A DNA stretch of 64,000 nucleotides from Leptidea sinapis (Eukaryota > Arthropoda > Insecta > Lepidoptera > Pieridae). Of the stretch, positions 15,331 to 28,448 are shown in pieces (positions within the stretch are counted from its first letter, which is position 1; each line of letters begins with the position of its first letter). Where the stretch lies: assembly GCF_905404315.1 (NCBI RefSeq), contig NC_066309.1, positions 62,001 to 126,000 on the forward strand. The letters are read 5' to 3'. The notes below the pieces were generated by a model. The model saw only the letters and a list, made by a program, of their open reading frames with translations. It was not told where the DNA came from and did not search any database. A program made the translations under genes and the position numbers.

Positions 15331-16493
15331 CTGCTTTATACAATTATGATTTCAGTAATATGGATATCGTGTCCGAGGTTCTCGAGGGTGCAGAGAACAA
15401 TTCTTTGATCATTTTAGAAATCCAAGAGGGCTGCCAAAAACAATTATGTTTTCAGCAATATGGATATCGAGTCCGAGGTTCTCAAGGGTGCAGAGAACGA
15501 TTTTGCGATCATATTTGAAATCCAAGATGGCTCCCGAACACAATTTTGATTTCAACAATATGGATATCGTGTCCGAGGTTCTCGAGGGTGCAGAGAACAA
15601 TTTTGTAATTATTTTTGAAAACGAAGATGGCCACCGCAAAAAATTATGTTTACAACATTATGGGTATCGTATCCGAGGATTTTGAGGGTGCGAAGAACAA
15701 TTTTGTGATCATATATGAAATCAAAGGTTGCCGCCGCACAAAATTATGATTTCAGCAATATGGATATCGTGTTCGAGGTTCTCGAGGATGCAGAGAACAA
15801 TTCTGTTATCATTTTTGAAATCCAAGAGGGCTGCCGCACACAATTAAGTTTTCAGCAATGTGGATATCATGTCCGAGGTTCTCGTGGGTGCAGAGAACGA
15901 TTTTCTGATCTTTTTTGAAATCCAAGATGGCCGCTGCACAAGATTATGATTTCAGCAATATCGATATCGTACCCAAGATTCTCGAGGGTGTAGAGAACGA
16001 TTTGGCGATCATTTTCCAAATCCAAGATGGCCGCCGCACAAAATTATGATTTTAGCAATATGGATATCGTGTCCGAGGTTCTCGAGGGTGCAAAAAACGA
16101 TTTGGTGATCATTTTTCAAATCCAAGATGGTCGCCGCACAAAATTATGATTTCAGTAATATGGTTATCGTGTCCGAGGTTCTCGAGGGTGCAGAGAACAA
16201 TTCTGTGATCATTTTTGAAATCCAATATGGCTGCCACACACAATTATGTTTTCAGCAATATGAATATCGTGTCCGAGGTTCTCGAGGGTGTAGAGAACGA
16301 TTTTGGTATCATTTTTGAAAACGAAGAAGGCCATCGCACAAAATTATGATAACAACATTATGGGTATCGTGTCCGAGGTTTTCGAGGGTGCAGAGAACGA
16401 TTTGGTGATCATTTTTCAAATCCAAGTTGGCCGCCGCACAAAATTATGATTTCAGCAATATGGATATCGTGTCCGAGGATAGAGTTCTCTGTT

Positions 16494-16501
16494 TATCATT
16501 T
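16494..16501 (+). repeat. Truncated fold-back remnant
   Basis: After GAGGATAGA only GTTCTCTG of the inverted arm remains, followed directly by TTTATCATTTTTG. The rest of the hairpin and part of the monomer are deleted. Confidence 0.65.
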
Positions 16502-16539
16502 TTGTAATCCAAGATGGGTGCCACACACAACTATGTTTT

Positions 16540-19430
16540 AAGCAATATGAATATCGTGTCCAAGGTTCTCGAGGGTATAGAGAACTATTTTGGTATCATT
16601 TTTAAAAACGAAGATGGCCACCGCACAAAATAATGATTATAATATTATGGGTATCGTATCTGAGGTCTTCGAGGGTGCAGAAAACAATTTTGGGATCATT
16701 TTTAAATCCAAGATGGACGCCGTGCAAAATTATGTTTTCAGCAATATGAATATCGTTCCCGAGATTCTCAAGGGTGCAGAGAACAATTCTGTGATCATTT
16801 TTGAAATCCAAGATGGCTGCCACACAAAATTATGATTTCAGCAATCTGGATATCGTATTCGAGGTTATCGAGGGTGCAGAAAATGATTTTGTGATCTTAT
16901 TTAACATTCAAGATGGCTGCCGCTTAAAATTATGATTTCAGCAATATGGATATCGTGTCCGAGGTTCTCGAGGGTGCAGAGAACGATTTTGTGATCATTT
17001 TTGAAATCCAAGATGGCCGCCGCACAAAATTATGATTTTAGCAATATGGATATAGTGTCCGAGGTTCTCCAGGGTGCAGAGAACAATTCTGTGATCATTT
17101 TAGAAATCCAAGAGGGCTGCCGCAAACAATTATGTTTTCAGCAATATGGATATCGTGTCCGAGGTTCAAAAGGGTGCAGAGAACGATTTTGCGATCATAT
17201 TTGAAATCCAAGATAGCTCCCGACCAAAATTTTGAATTCAACAATATGGATATCGTGTCCGAGGTTCTCGAGGGTGCAGAGAGCAATTCTGTGGTCAGTT
17301 TTGAAATCCAAGATGGCTGCCACTCAAAATTATGATTTTAGCAATATGGATATCGTACCTGAGGTTCTCGATGGTGCAGAGAACGATTTGGTGATCATTT
17401 TTGAAATCCAAGATGGCCGCCGCACACAATTATGTTTTCAGCAATATGAATATCGTGTCCGAGGTTCTCGAGGTTGTAGAGAACGATTTTGGTATCATTT
17501 TTGAAAACGAAGATGGCCATCGCACAAAATTATGATAACAACATTATGGGTATCGTGTCCGAGGTTTTCGAGGGTGCAGAGAACAATTTTGGGATCATTT
17601 TTAAATCCAAGGTGGCCGCCGTGCAAAATTATAATTTCAACAATATGGATATCGTGTCCGGAGTTCTCGAGGGTGCAGAGAACAATTCTGTTATCATTTT
17701 TGAAATCCAAGAGGGCTACCGCACACAAATATGTTTTCAGCAATATGGATATCGTGTCCGAGGTTCTCGTATGTGCAGAGAACGATTTTCTGATCATTTT
17801 TGAAATCTCAGATGGCCGCCGCACAAAATTATGATTTCAGCAATATGGATATCGTTCCCGAGATTCTCGCGGCTGCAGAGAACGATTTGGCGATCAGTTT
17901 TCAAATCCAAGATGGCCGCCGCACAAAACTATGTTTTATGCAATATGAATATCGTGTCAAAGGTTCTCGAGGGTATAGAGAACTATTTTGGTATCATTTT
18001 TAAAAACGAAGATGGCCACAGCACAAAATAATGATTATAATATTATGGGTATCGTATCTGAGGTCTTCGAGGGTGCAGAAAACAATTTTGGGATCATTTT
18101 TAAATCCAAGATGGACGCCGTGCAAAATTATGTTTTCAGCAATATGAATATCGTTCCCGAGATTCTCAAGGGTGCAGAGAACAATTCTGTGATCATTTTT
18201 GAAATCCAAGATGGCTGCCACACAAAATTATGATTTCAGCAATCTGGATATCGTATTCGAGGTTATCGAGGGTGCAGAAAATGATTTTGTGATCTTATTT
18301 AACATTCAAGATGGCTGCCGCTTAAAATTATGATTTCAGCAATATGGATATCGTGTCCGAGGTTCTCAAGGGTGCAGAGAACGATTTTGCGATCATATTT
18401 GAAATCCAAGATAGCTCCCAACCAAAATTTTGAATTCAACAATATGGTGTCCGAGGTTCTCGAGGGTGCAGAGAACGATTTGGTGATCATTTTTCAAATC
18501 CAAGATGGCCGCCGCACAAAATTTTGATTTTAGCAATATGGATATAGTGTCCGAGGTTCTCCAGGGTGCAGAGAACAATTCTGTGATCATTTTAGAAATC
18601 CAAGAGGGCTGCCGCAAACAATTATGTTTTCAGCAATATGGATATCGTGTCCGAGGTTCAAAAGGGTGCAGAGAACGATTTTGCGATCATATTTGAAATC
18701 CAAGATAGCTTCCGACCAAAATTTTGAATTCAACAATATGGATATCGTGTCCGAGGTTCTCGATGGTGCAGAGAACAATTCTGTGATCAGTTTTGAAATC
18801 CAAGATGGCTGCCACTCAAAATTATGATTTCAGTAATATGGATATCATGTCCGAGGTTCTCGAGGGTGCAGAGAACAATTCTGTGATCATTTTTGAAATC
18901 CAATATGGCTGCCACACACAATTATGTTTTCAGCAATATGAATATCGTGTCCGAGGTTCTCGAGGATGTAGAGAACGATTTTGGTATCATTTTTGAAAAC
19001 GAAGATGGCCATCGCACAAAATTATGATAACAACATTATGGGTATCGTGTCCGAGGTTTTCGAGGGTGCAGAGAACAATTTTGGGATCATTTTTAAATCC
19101 AAGGTGGCCGCCGTGCAAAATTATAATTTCAACAATATGGATATCGTGTCCGGAGTTCTCGAGGGTGCAGAGAACAATTCTGCTATCATTTTTGAAATCC
19201 AAGAGGGCTACCGCACACAATTATGTTTTCAGCAATATGGATATCGTGTCCGAGGTTCTCGTATGTGCAGAGAACGATTTTCTGATCATTTTTGAAATCT
19301 CAGATGGCCGCCGCACAAAATTATGATTTCAGCAATATGGATATCGTTCCCGAGATTCTCGCGGCTGCAGAGAACGATTTGGCGATCAGTTTTCAAATCC
19401 AAGATGGCCGCCGCACAAAACTATGATTTT
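16540..19430 (+). repeat. Tandem higher-order repeat of about 1.4-1.49 kb, two copies
   Basis: Blocks near 16590-17130 recur at 17988-18620 (offset about 1398), and blocks at 17132-17930 recur at 18624-19420 (offset 1492). The change of offset shows about one monomer gained or lost between the copies. A short monomer at 18447 lacks the six bases ATATCG in the second copy. Confidence 0.7.
16926..17025 (+). repeat. Reference satellite monomer
   Basis: This 100-bp unit matches the majority base at every position I compared by eye, so it serves as a working consensus. It contains the dyad GTTCTC-N9-GAGAAC, an XhoI-type CTCGAG core in the left arm and loop, a block AAGATGGCCGCC whose complement reads GCCATCTT, and six or more CpG dinucleotides. 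The next monomer begins at 17026. Confidence 0.85.
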
Positions 19431-19724
19431 AGCAATATGGATATCGTTTCCGAGGTTCTAGAGGTTGCAGAGAACTATTCTGTGATCAGTTTTGAAATCC
19501 AAGATGGCTGCCACACAAAATTATGATTTTAGCAATATGGATATCGTGTCCGAGGTTCTCGAGGGTGCAGAGACAATTCTGTGATCATTTTAGAAATCCA
19601 AGAAGGCTGCCCCAAACAATTATGTTTTCAGCAATATGGATATCGTGTCCGAGGTTCTCAAGGGTGCAGAGAACGATTTTGCGATCATATTTGAAATCCA
19701 AGATAGCTCCCGACCAAAATTTTG

Positions 19725-19885
19725 AATTCAACAATATGGATTTGGTGATCATTTTTAAAATCCAAGATGGCCGCCGCACAAAATTATGATTTTAGCAACA
19801 TGGATATCGTGTCCGGAGTTCTCGAGGGTGCAGAGAACAATTCTGTGATCATATATGAAATCAAAGGTTGCTCTGGATATCGTAT
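19725..19885 (+). repeat. Two shortened satellite monomers
   Basis: At about 19741 AATATGGAT runs straight into TTGGTGATC, so roughly 46 bases are missing. At about 19870 GGTTGC runs straight into TCTGGATATCG, so roughly 33 bases are missing. Two sizeable deletions within 150 bases are unusual for this array. Confidence 0.7.
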
Positions 19886-20140
19886 TCGAGGTTATCAAGG
19901 GTGCAGAGAACGATTTTGTGATCTTATTTGACATCCAAGATGGCTGCCTCTTAAATTTATGATTTCATCAATATGGATATCGTGTCCGAGGTTCTCGAGG
20001 GTGCAGAGAACAATTCTGTGATCAGTTTTGAAATCCAAGATGGCTGCCACACAAAATTATGATTTTAGCAATATGGATATCGTACCTGAGGTTCTCGATG
20101 GTGCAGAGAACGATTTGGTGATCATTTTTGAAATCCAATA

Positions 20141-20187
20141 CGCTAAAATAAATCCAATAAAATAAATAAAATAGCAATAAATCCAAG
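20141..20187 (+). other. AT-rich foreign insertion in the satellite
   Basis: About 46 bases rich in AATAAA-like words interrupt a monomer between AAATCCAATA and GGCTGCCACAC. AAATCCAA occurs before, within and at the end of the insert, suggesting a small target duplication or slippage. It has no recognisable gene content. Confidence 0.75.
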
Positions 20188-21031
20188 GCTGCCACACACA
20201 ATTATGTTTTCAGCAATATGAATATAGTGTCCGAGGTTCTCGAGGTTGTAGAGAACGATTTTGGTATCATTTTTAAATCCAAGATGGCCGCCGTGCAAAA
20301 TTATGATTTCAACAATATGGATATCGTGTCCGGAGTTCTCGAGGTTGCAGAGAACAATTCTGTTATCATTTTTGAAATCCAAGAGGGCTGCCGCACACAA
20401 ATATATTTTCACCAATATGGATATCGTGTCCGAGGTTCTCGTGGGTGCAGAGAACGATTTTCTGATCATTTTTGAATTCTCAGATCACAAAATTATGATT
20501 TCAGCAATATGGATATCGTTCCCGAGATTCTCGAGGCTGCAGAAAACGATTTAGCGATCAGTTTTCAAATCCAAGATGGCCGCCGCACAAAATTATGATT
20601 TTAGCAACATGGATATCCTGTCCGAGGTTCTCGAGGGTGCAGTGAACAATTCTGTGATCATTTTTGAAATCCAAGAGGGCTGCCGCAAACAAATATATTT
20701 TCAGCAATATGGATATCGTGTCCGAGGTTCTTGAGGGTGCAGAAAACAATTTTGGGATCATTTTAAAATCCGAGATGGCCGCCTTGCAAGATTATGATCA
20801 CAAAAATATGGATATCGTGTCCGAGTTTCTCGAGGGTGCAGAGAACGATTTTGTGATTATATTGGACATCCAAGATGGCCACCGCATAAAATTATGATTT
20901 CAGCAATATGGATATCGTACCCGAGGTTCTCGAGGGTGCAGAGAATGATTTGGTGATCATTTTTCAAATCAAATATGGCCGCCGCACAAAATTATGATTT
21001 CAGCAATATGGATATCGTGTCCGAGGATAGA

Positions 21032-21067
21032 GTTCTCTGCACCCTCGAAAACGAAGGAGCAGAAAAC
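21032..21067 (+). repeat. Fold-back hairpin variant monomer
   Basis: Same structure and same G to A changes as the copy at 3157-3192, embedded in a related run of monomers (20975-21700). Confidence 0.8.
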
Positions 21068-24000
21068 AATTCTGTGATCATTTTTGTAATCCAAGATGGG
21101 TGCCACACACAACTATGTTTTAAGCAATATGAATATCGTGTCCAAGGTTCTCGAGGGTATAGAGAACTATTTTGGTATCATTTTTAAAAACGAAGATGGC
21201 CACCGCACAAAATTATGATTATAATATTATGGGTATCGTATCTGAGGTCTTCGAGGGTGCAGAAAACAATTTTGGGATCATTTTTAAATCCAAGATGGAC
21301 GCCGTGCAAAATTATGTTTTCAGCAATATGGATATCGTTCCCGAGATTCTCAAGGGTGCAGAGAACAATTCTGTGATCATTTTTGAAATCCAAGATGGCT
21401 GCCACACAAAATTATGATTTCAGCAATCTGGATATCGTATTCGAGGTTATCGAGGGTGCAGAGAATGATTTTGTGATCTTATTTAACATTCAAGATGGCT
21501 GCCGTTTAAAATTATGATTTCAGCAATATGGATATCGTGTCCGAGGTTCTCAAGTGTGCAGAGAACGATTTTGCGATCATATTTGAAATCCAAGATAGCT
21601 CCCAACCAAAATTTTGAATTCAACAATATGGATATCGTGTCCGAGGTTCTCGAGGGTGCAGAGAACGATTTGGTGATCATTTTTCAAATCCAAGATGGCC
21701 GCCGCACAAAATTATGATTTTAGCAATATGGATATAGTGTCCGAGGTTCTCCAGGGTGCAGAGAACAATTCTGTGATCATTTTAGAAATCCAAGAGGGCT
21801 GCCGCAAACAATTATGTTTTCAGCAATATGGATATCGTGTCCGAGGTTCTCGAGGGTGCAGAGAACGATTCTGTGATCAGTTTTGAAATCCAAGATGGCT
21901 GCCACACAAAATTATGATTTTAGCAATATGGATATCGTACCTGAGGTTCTCGATGGTGCAGAGAACGATTTGGTGATCATTTTTGAAATCCAAGATGGCC
22001 GCCGCACAAAATTATGATTTCAGTAATATGGATATCATGTCCGAGGTTCTCGAGGGTGCAGAGAACAATTCTGTGATTATTTTTTAAATCCAATATGGCT
22101 GCCACACACAATTATGTTTTCAGCAATATGAATATCGTGTCCGAGGTTCTCGAGGTTGTAGAGAACGATTTTGGTATCATTTTTGAAAACGAAGATGGCC
22201 ACCGCACACAATTATGATAAAATCATTATGGGTATCGTGTCCGAGGTTTTCGAGGGTGCAGAGAACAATTCTGTTATCATTTTTGAAATCCAAGAGGGCT
22301 ACCGCACACAATTATGTTTTCAGCAAAATGGATATCGTGTCCGAGGTTCTCGTATGTGCAGAGAACGATTTTCTGATCATTTTTGAAATCTCAGATGGCC
22401 GCCGCACAAAATTATGATTTCAGCAATATGGATATCGTTCCCGAGATTCTCGCGGCTGCAGAGAACAATTTGGCGATCAGTTTTCAAATCCAAGATGGCC
22501 GCCGCACAAAATTATGATTTTAGCAATATGGATATCGTTTCCGAGGTCCTAGAGGTTGCAGAGAACTATTCTGTGATCAGTTTTGAAATCCAAGATGGCT
22601 GCCACACAAAATTATGATTTTAGCAATATGGATATCGTGTCCGAGGTTCTCGAGGGTGCAGAGACAATTCTGTGATCATTTTAGAAATCCAAGAGGGCTG
22701 CCGCAAACAATTATGTTTTCAGCAATATGGATATCGTGTCCGAGGTTCTCAAGGGTGCAGAGAACGATTTTGCGATCATATTTGAAATCCAAGATAGCTC
22801 CCGACCAAAATTTTGAATTCAACAATATGGATATCGTGTCCGAGGTTCTCGAGGGTGCAGAGAACGATTTGGTGATCATTTTTCATATCCAAGATGGCCG
22901 CCGCACAAAATTATGATTTTAGCAATATGGATATCGTGTCCGAGGTTCTCGAGGGTGCAGAGAACAATTCTGTGATCATTTTAGAAATCCAAGAGGGCTG
23001 CCGCAAGCAATTATGTTTTCAGCAATATGGATATCGTGTCCGAGGTTCTCAAGTGTGCAGAGAACGATTTTGCGATCATATTTGAAATCCAAGATAGCTC
23101 CCGACCAAAATTTTGATTTCAACAATATGGATATCGTGTCCGAGGTTCTCGAGGGTGCAGAGAACGATTTGGTGATCATGTTTCAAATCCAAGATGGCTG
23201 CCGCACAAAATTATGATTTTAGCAACATGGATATCGTGTCCGAAGTTCTCGAGGGTGCAGAGAACAATTCTGTGATCATATATGAAATCAAAGGTTGCCG
23301 CCGCCCAAAATTATGATTTCAGCAATCTGGATATCGTATTCGAGGTTATCAAGGGTGCAGAGAACGATTTTGTGATCTTATTTGACATCCAAGATGGCTG
23401 CCGCTTAAATTTATGATTTCATCAATATGGATATCGTGTCCGAGGTTCTCGAGTGTGCAGAGAACAATTCTGTGACCAGTTTTGAAATCCAAGATGGCTG
23501 CCACACAAAATTATGATTTTAGCAATATGGATATCGTACCTGAGGTTCTCGATGGTGCAGAGAACGATTTGGTGATCATTTTTGAAATCCAAGATGGCCG
23601 CCGCACAAAATTATGATTTCAGTAATATGGATATCGCGTCCGAGGTTCTCGAGGGTGCAGAAAACAATTCTGTGATCATTTTTGAAATCCAATATGGCTG
23701 CCACACACAATTATGTTTTCAGCAATATGAATATCGTGTCCGAGGTTCGCGAGGTTGTAGAGAACGATTTTGGTATCATTTTTGAAAACGAAGATGGCCA
23801 CCGCACAAAATTATGATAACAACATTATGGGTATCGTATCCGAGGTTTTCGAGGGTGCAGAGAACGATTTTCTGATCATTTTTGAAATCTCAGATCACAA
23901 AATTATATTTTCAGCAATATGGATATCGTGTCCGAGGTTCTCGTGGGTGCAGAGAACGATTTTCTGATCATTTTTGAAATCTCAGATCACAAAATTATGA

Positions 24001-24533
24001 TTTCAGCAATATGGATATCGTTCCCGAGATTCTCGAGGCTGCAGAAAACGATTTAGCGATCAGTTTTCAAATCCAAGATGGCCGCCGCACAAAATTATGA
24101 TTTTAGCAACATGGATATCCTGTCCGAGGTTCTCGAGGGTGCAGTGAACAATTCTGTGATCATTTTTGAAATCCAAGAGGGCTGCCGCAAACAAATATAT
24201 TTTCAGCAATATGGATATCGTCTCCGAGGTTCTTGAGGGTGCAGAAAACAATTTTGGGATCATTTTTAAATCCGAGATTGCCGCCTTGCAAGATTATGAT
24301 CACAAAAATATGGATATCGTGTCCGAGTTTCTCGAGGTTGCAGAGAACGATTTTGTGATTATATTGGACATCCAAGATGGCCACCGCATAAAATTATGAT
24401 TTCAGCAATATGGATATCGTACCCGAGGTTCTCGAGGGTGCAGAGAACGATTTGGTGATCATTTTTCAAATCAAATATGGCCGCCGCACAAAATTATGAT
24501 ATCAGCAATATGGATATCGTGTCCGAGGATAGA

Positions 24534-24569
24534 GTTCTCTGCACCCTCGAAAACGAAGGAGCAGAAAAC
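24534..24569 (+). repeat. Fold-back hairpin variant monomer
   Basis: Same structure, about 520 bases upstream of the best preserved copy at 25054. The two sit in neighbouring repeats of a shorter unit. Confidence 0.8.
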
Positions 24570-25053
24570 AATTCTGTGAACATTTTTGTAATCCAAGATG
24601 GGTGCCACACACAACTATGTTTTAAGCAATATGAATATCGTGTCCAAGGTTCTCGAGGGTATAGAGAACTATTTTGGTATCATTTTTAAAAACGAAGATG
24701 GCCACCGCACAAAATTATGATTATAATATTATGGGTATCGTATCTGAGGTCTTCGAGGGTGCAGAAAACAAATTTGGGATCATTTTTAAATCCAAGATGG
24801 ACGCCGTGCAAAATTATGTTTTCAGCAATATGGATATCGTTCCCGAGATTCTCAAGGGTGCAGAGAACGATTTTGTGATTATATTGGACATCCAAGATGG
24901 CCACCGCATAAAATTATGATTTCAGCAATATGGATATCGTACCCGAGGTTCTCGAGGGTGCAGAGAACGATTTGGTGATCATTTTTCAAATCAAATATGG
25001 CCGCCGCACAAAATTATGATTTCAGCAATATGGATATCGTGTCCGAGCATAGA

Positions 25054-25089
25054 GTTCTCTGCACCCTCGAGAACGAGGGAGCAGAGAAC
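25054..25089 (+). repeat. Fold-back hairpin inserted in a satellite monomer (best preserved copy)
   Basis: Here the usual GAGGTTCTCGAGGGTGCAGAG is split. An inverted copy of the monomer dyad segment precedes a slightly changed direct copy, giving a 15-bp stem with one mismatch and a 6-base GAGAAC loop. The left arm is GTTCTCTGCACCCTC and the right arm is GAGGGAGCAGAGAAC. The insertion lengthens the monomer by about 21 bases. Confidence 0.85.
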
Positions 25090-25656
25090 AATTCTGTGAT
25101 TATTTTTGAAATCCAAGATGGCCGCCGCACATAATTATGATTTCAGTCATATGGATATCGTGACCGAGGTTCTCGAGGGTACAGAGAACGATTTTGTAAT
25201 TATTTTTGAAAACGAAGATGGCCGCCGCACAAAATTATGATTTCAGCAATATGGATATCGTATTCAAGGTTCTCGAGGGTGCAGAGAACAATTTTGTGAT
25301 CATATTTGACATCGAAGATGGCTGCCGCATAAAATTTAGATTTCAGCAATATGAATTACGTAACCGAGGCTCTCGAGGGTGCAAAGAACGATTTGGTGAT
25401 GATTTTTCAATACCAAGATGGCCGCCGCACAAAATTATGATTTCAGCAATATGGATGTCGTGTTCGAGGTTCTCAAGGGTGCAGAGAAAAATTCTGTGAT
25501 CATTTTTTAAATCAAAGATGGCTGCTACATACAATTATGTTTTCAGCAATATGAATATCGTGTCCGAGTTTCTCGAGGGTACAGAGAACGATTTTGTAAT
25601 GATTTTTGAAAACGAAGACGGCCACCGCACAAAATTATGATTACAACATTATGGGT

Positions 25657-25669
25657 TCTTTCTTTCATT
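25657..25669 (+). other. 13-bp pyrimidine-rich insertion in a monomer
   Basis: TCTTTCTTTCATT is inserted between ATGGGT and ATCGTATCTG in an otherwise normal monomer. Confidence 0.75.
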
Positions 25670-28448
25670 ATCGTATCTGAGGTTTTCGAGGGTGCAGAGA
25701 ACAATGTTGGGATCATTTTTAAATCCAAGATGGCCGCCGTGCAAAATTATGATTTCAGCAATATGGATATCGTGTCCGGAGTTCTCGAGGGTGCAGAGAA
25801 CAATTCTGTTATCATTTTTGAAATCCAAGAGGGCTGCCGCACACAATTATGTTTTCAGCAATATGGATATCGTGTCCGAGGTTCTCGTGGGTGCAGAGAA
25901 CAATTTTCTGATCATTTTTGAAATCTCAGATGGCCGCCGCACAAAATTATGATTTCAGCAATATGGATATCGTTCCCGAGATTCTCGAGGCTGCAGAGAA
26001 CGATTTGGCGATCAGTTTTCAAATCCAAGATGGCCGCCGCAAAAAATTATGATTTTAGCATTATGGACATCGTGTCCGAGGTTCTCGAGGGTGCAGAGAA
26101 CAATTCTGTGATCATTTTAGAAATCCAAGAGGGCTGCCGCAAACAATTATGTTTTCAGCAATATGGATATCGAGTCCGAGGTTCTCAAAGGTGCAGAGAA
26201 CGATTTTGCGATCATATTTGAAATCAAAGGTTGCCGCCGCACAAAATTATGATTTCAACAATATGGATATCGTGTTCGAGGTTCTCTAGGATAAAGAGAA
26301 CAATTCTGTTATCATTTTTGAAATCCAAGAGGGCTGCCGCACACAATTATGTTTTCAGCAATGTGGATATCATGTCCGAGGTTCTCGTGGGTGCAGAGAA
26401 CGATTTTGGTATCATTTTTGAAATCCAAGATTGCCGCCGCACAAAATTATGATTTCAGCAATATGGATATCGTGTCCGAGGTTCTCGAGGGTGTAGAGAA
26501 CGATTTTGGTATCATTTTTGAAAACGAAGATGGCCACCGCACAAAATTATGATTACAACATTATGGGTATCGTATCCGAGGTTTTCGAGGGTGCAGAGAA
26601 CAATTTTGGGATCATTTTTAAATCCAAGATGGCCGCCGTGCAAAATTATGATTTCAGCAATATAGATATCGTGTCCGGAGTTCTCGTGGGTGCAGAGAAC
26701 AATTCTGTTATCATTTTTGAAATCCAAGAGGGCTGCCGCACACAATTATGTTTTCAGCAATATGGATATCGTGTCCAGAGTTCTCGAGGGTGCAGAGAAC
26801 AATTCTGTTATCATTTTTAAAATCCGAGAGGGCTACCGGACACAATTATGTTTTCAGCAATATGGATATCGTGTCCGAGGTTCTCGTGGGTGCAGAGAAC
26901 GATTTTCTGATCATTTTTGAAATCTCAGATGGCCGCCGCACAAAATTATGATTTCAGCAATATGGATATCGTTCCCGAGATTCTCGCGGCTGCAGAGAAC
27001 GATTTGGCGATCAGTTTTCAAATCCAAGATGGCCGCCACACAAAATTATGATTTTAGCAATATGGATATCGTTTCCGAGGTTCTAGAGGTTGCAGAGAAC
27101 TATTCTGTGATCAGTTTTGAAATCCAAGATAGCTGCCACACAAAATTATGATTTTAGCAATATGGATATCGTGTCCGTGGTTCTCGAGGATGCAGAGAAC
27201 AATTCTGTGATCATTTTAGAAATCCAAGAGGGCTGCCGCAAACAATTATGTTTTCAGCAATATGGATATCGTGTCCGAGGTTCTCAAAGGTGCAGAGAAC
27301 GATTTTGCGATCATATTTGAAATCCAAGATAGCTCCCGACCAAAATTTTGAATTCAACAATATGGATATCGTGTCCAAGGTTCTCGAGGGTGCAGAGAAC
27401 GATTTGGTGATCATTTTTCAAATCCAAGATGGCCGCCGCACAAAATTATGATTTTAGCAATATGGATATCGTGTCCGGAGTTCGCGATGGTGCAGAGAAC
27501 AATTCTGTGATCATATATGAAATCAAAGGTTGCCGCCGCACAAAATTATGATTTCAGCAATCTGGATATCGTATTCGAGGTTATCGAGGGTGCAGAGAAC
27601 GATTTTGTGATCTTATTTGACATCCAAGATGGCTGCCGATTAAATGTATTATTTCAGCAATATGGATATCGTGTCCGAGGTTCTCGAGGGTGCAGAGAAC
27701 AATTCTGTGATCAGTATTGAAATCCAAGATGGCTGCCACACAAAATTATGATTTTAGCAATATGGATATCGTACCTGACGTTCTCGATGGTGCAGAGAAC
27801 GATTTGGTGATCATTTTTGAAATCCAAGATGGCCGCCGCACAAAATTATGATTTCAGTAATATGGATATCGTGTCCGAGGTTCTCGAGGGTGCAAAGAAC
27901 AATTCTGTGATCATTTTTGAAATCCAATATGGCTGCCACACACAATTATGTTTCAGCAATATGAATATCGTGTCCGAGGTTCTCGAGGTTGTAGAGAAAG
28001 ATTTTGGTATCATTTTTGAAAACGAAGATGGCCACCGTACAAAATTATGATAACAACATTATGGGTATCGTATCCGAGGTTTTCGAGGGTGCAGAGAACA
28101 ATTTTGGGATCATTTTTAAATCCAAGATGGCCGCCGTGCAAAATTTTGATTTCAACAATATGGATATAAAGAAAACAATTCTGTTATCATTTTTGAAATC
28201 CAAGAGGGCTGCCGCACACAATTATGTTTTCAGCAATATGGATATCGTGTCCGAGGTTCTCGTGGGTGCAGAGAACAATTTTCTGATCATTTTTGAAATC
28301 TCAGATGGCCGCCGCACAAAATTATGATTTCAGCAATATGGATATCGTTCCCGAGATTCTCGAGGCTGCAGAGAACGATTTGGCGATCAGTTTTCAAATC
28401 CAAGATGGCCGCCGCAAAAAATTATGATTTTAGCAATATGGACATCGT

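Noticed and set aside
16926..17025. CENP-B box in the monomer
   Set aside because: TTTCGAGGGTGCAGAGA is the nearest match, but it lacks the required A and the CGGG part of the box.
16926..17025. Steroid receptor-type inverted repeat GTTCT...AGAAC
   Set aside because: The half-sites are separated by 11 bases instead of 3, so a receptor dimer site is not supported.
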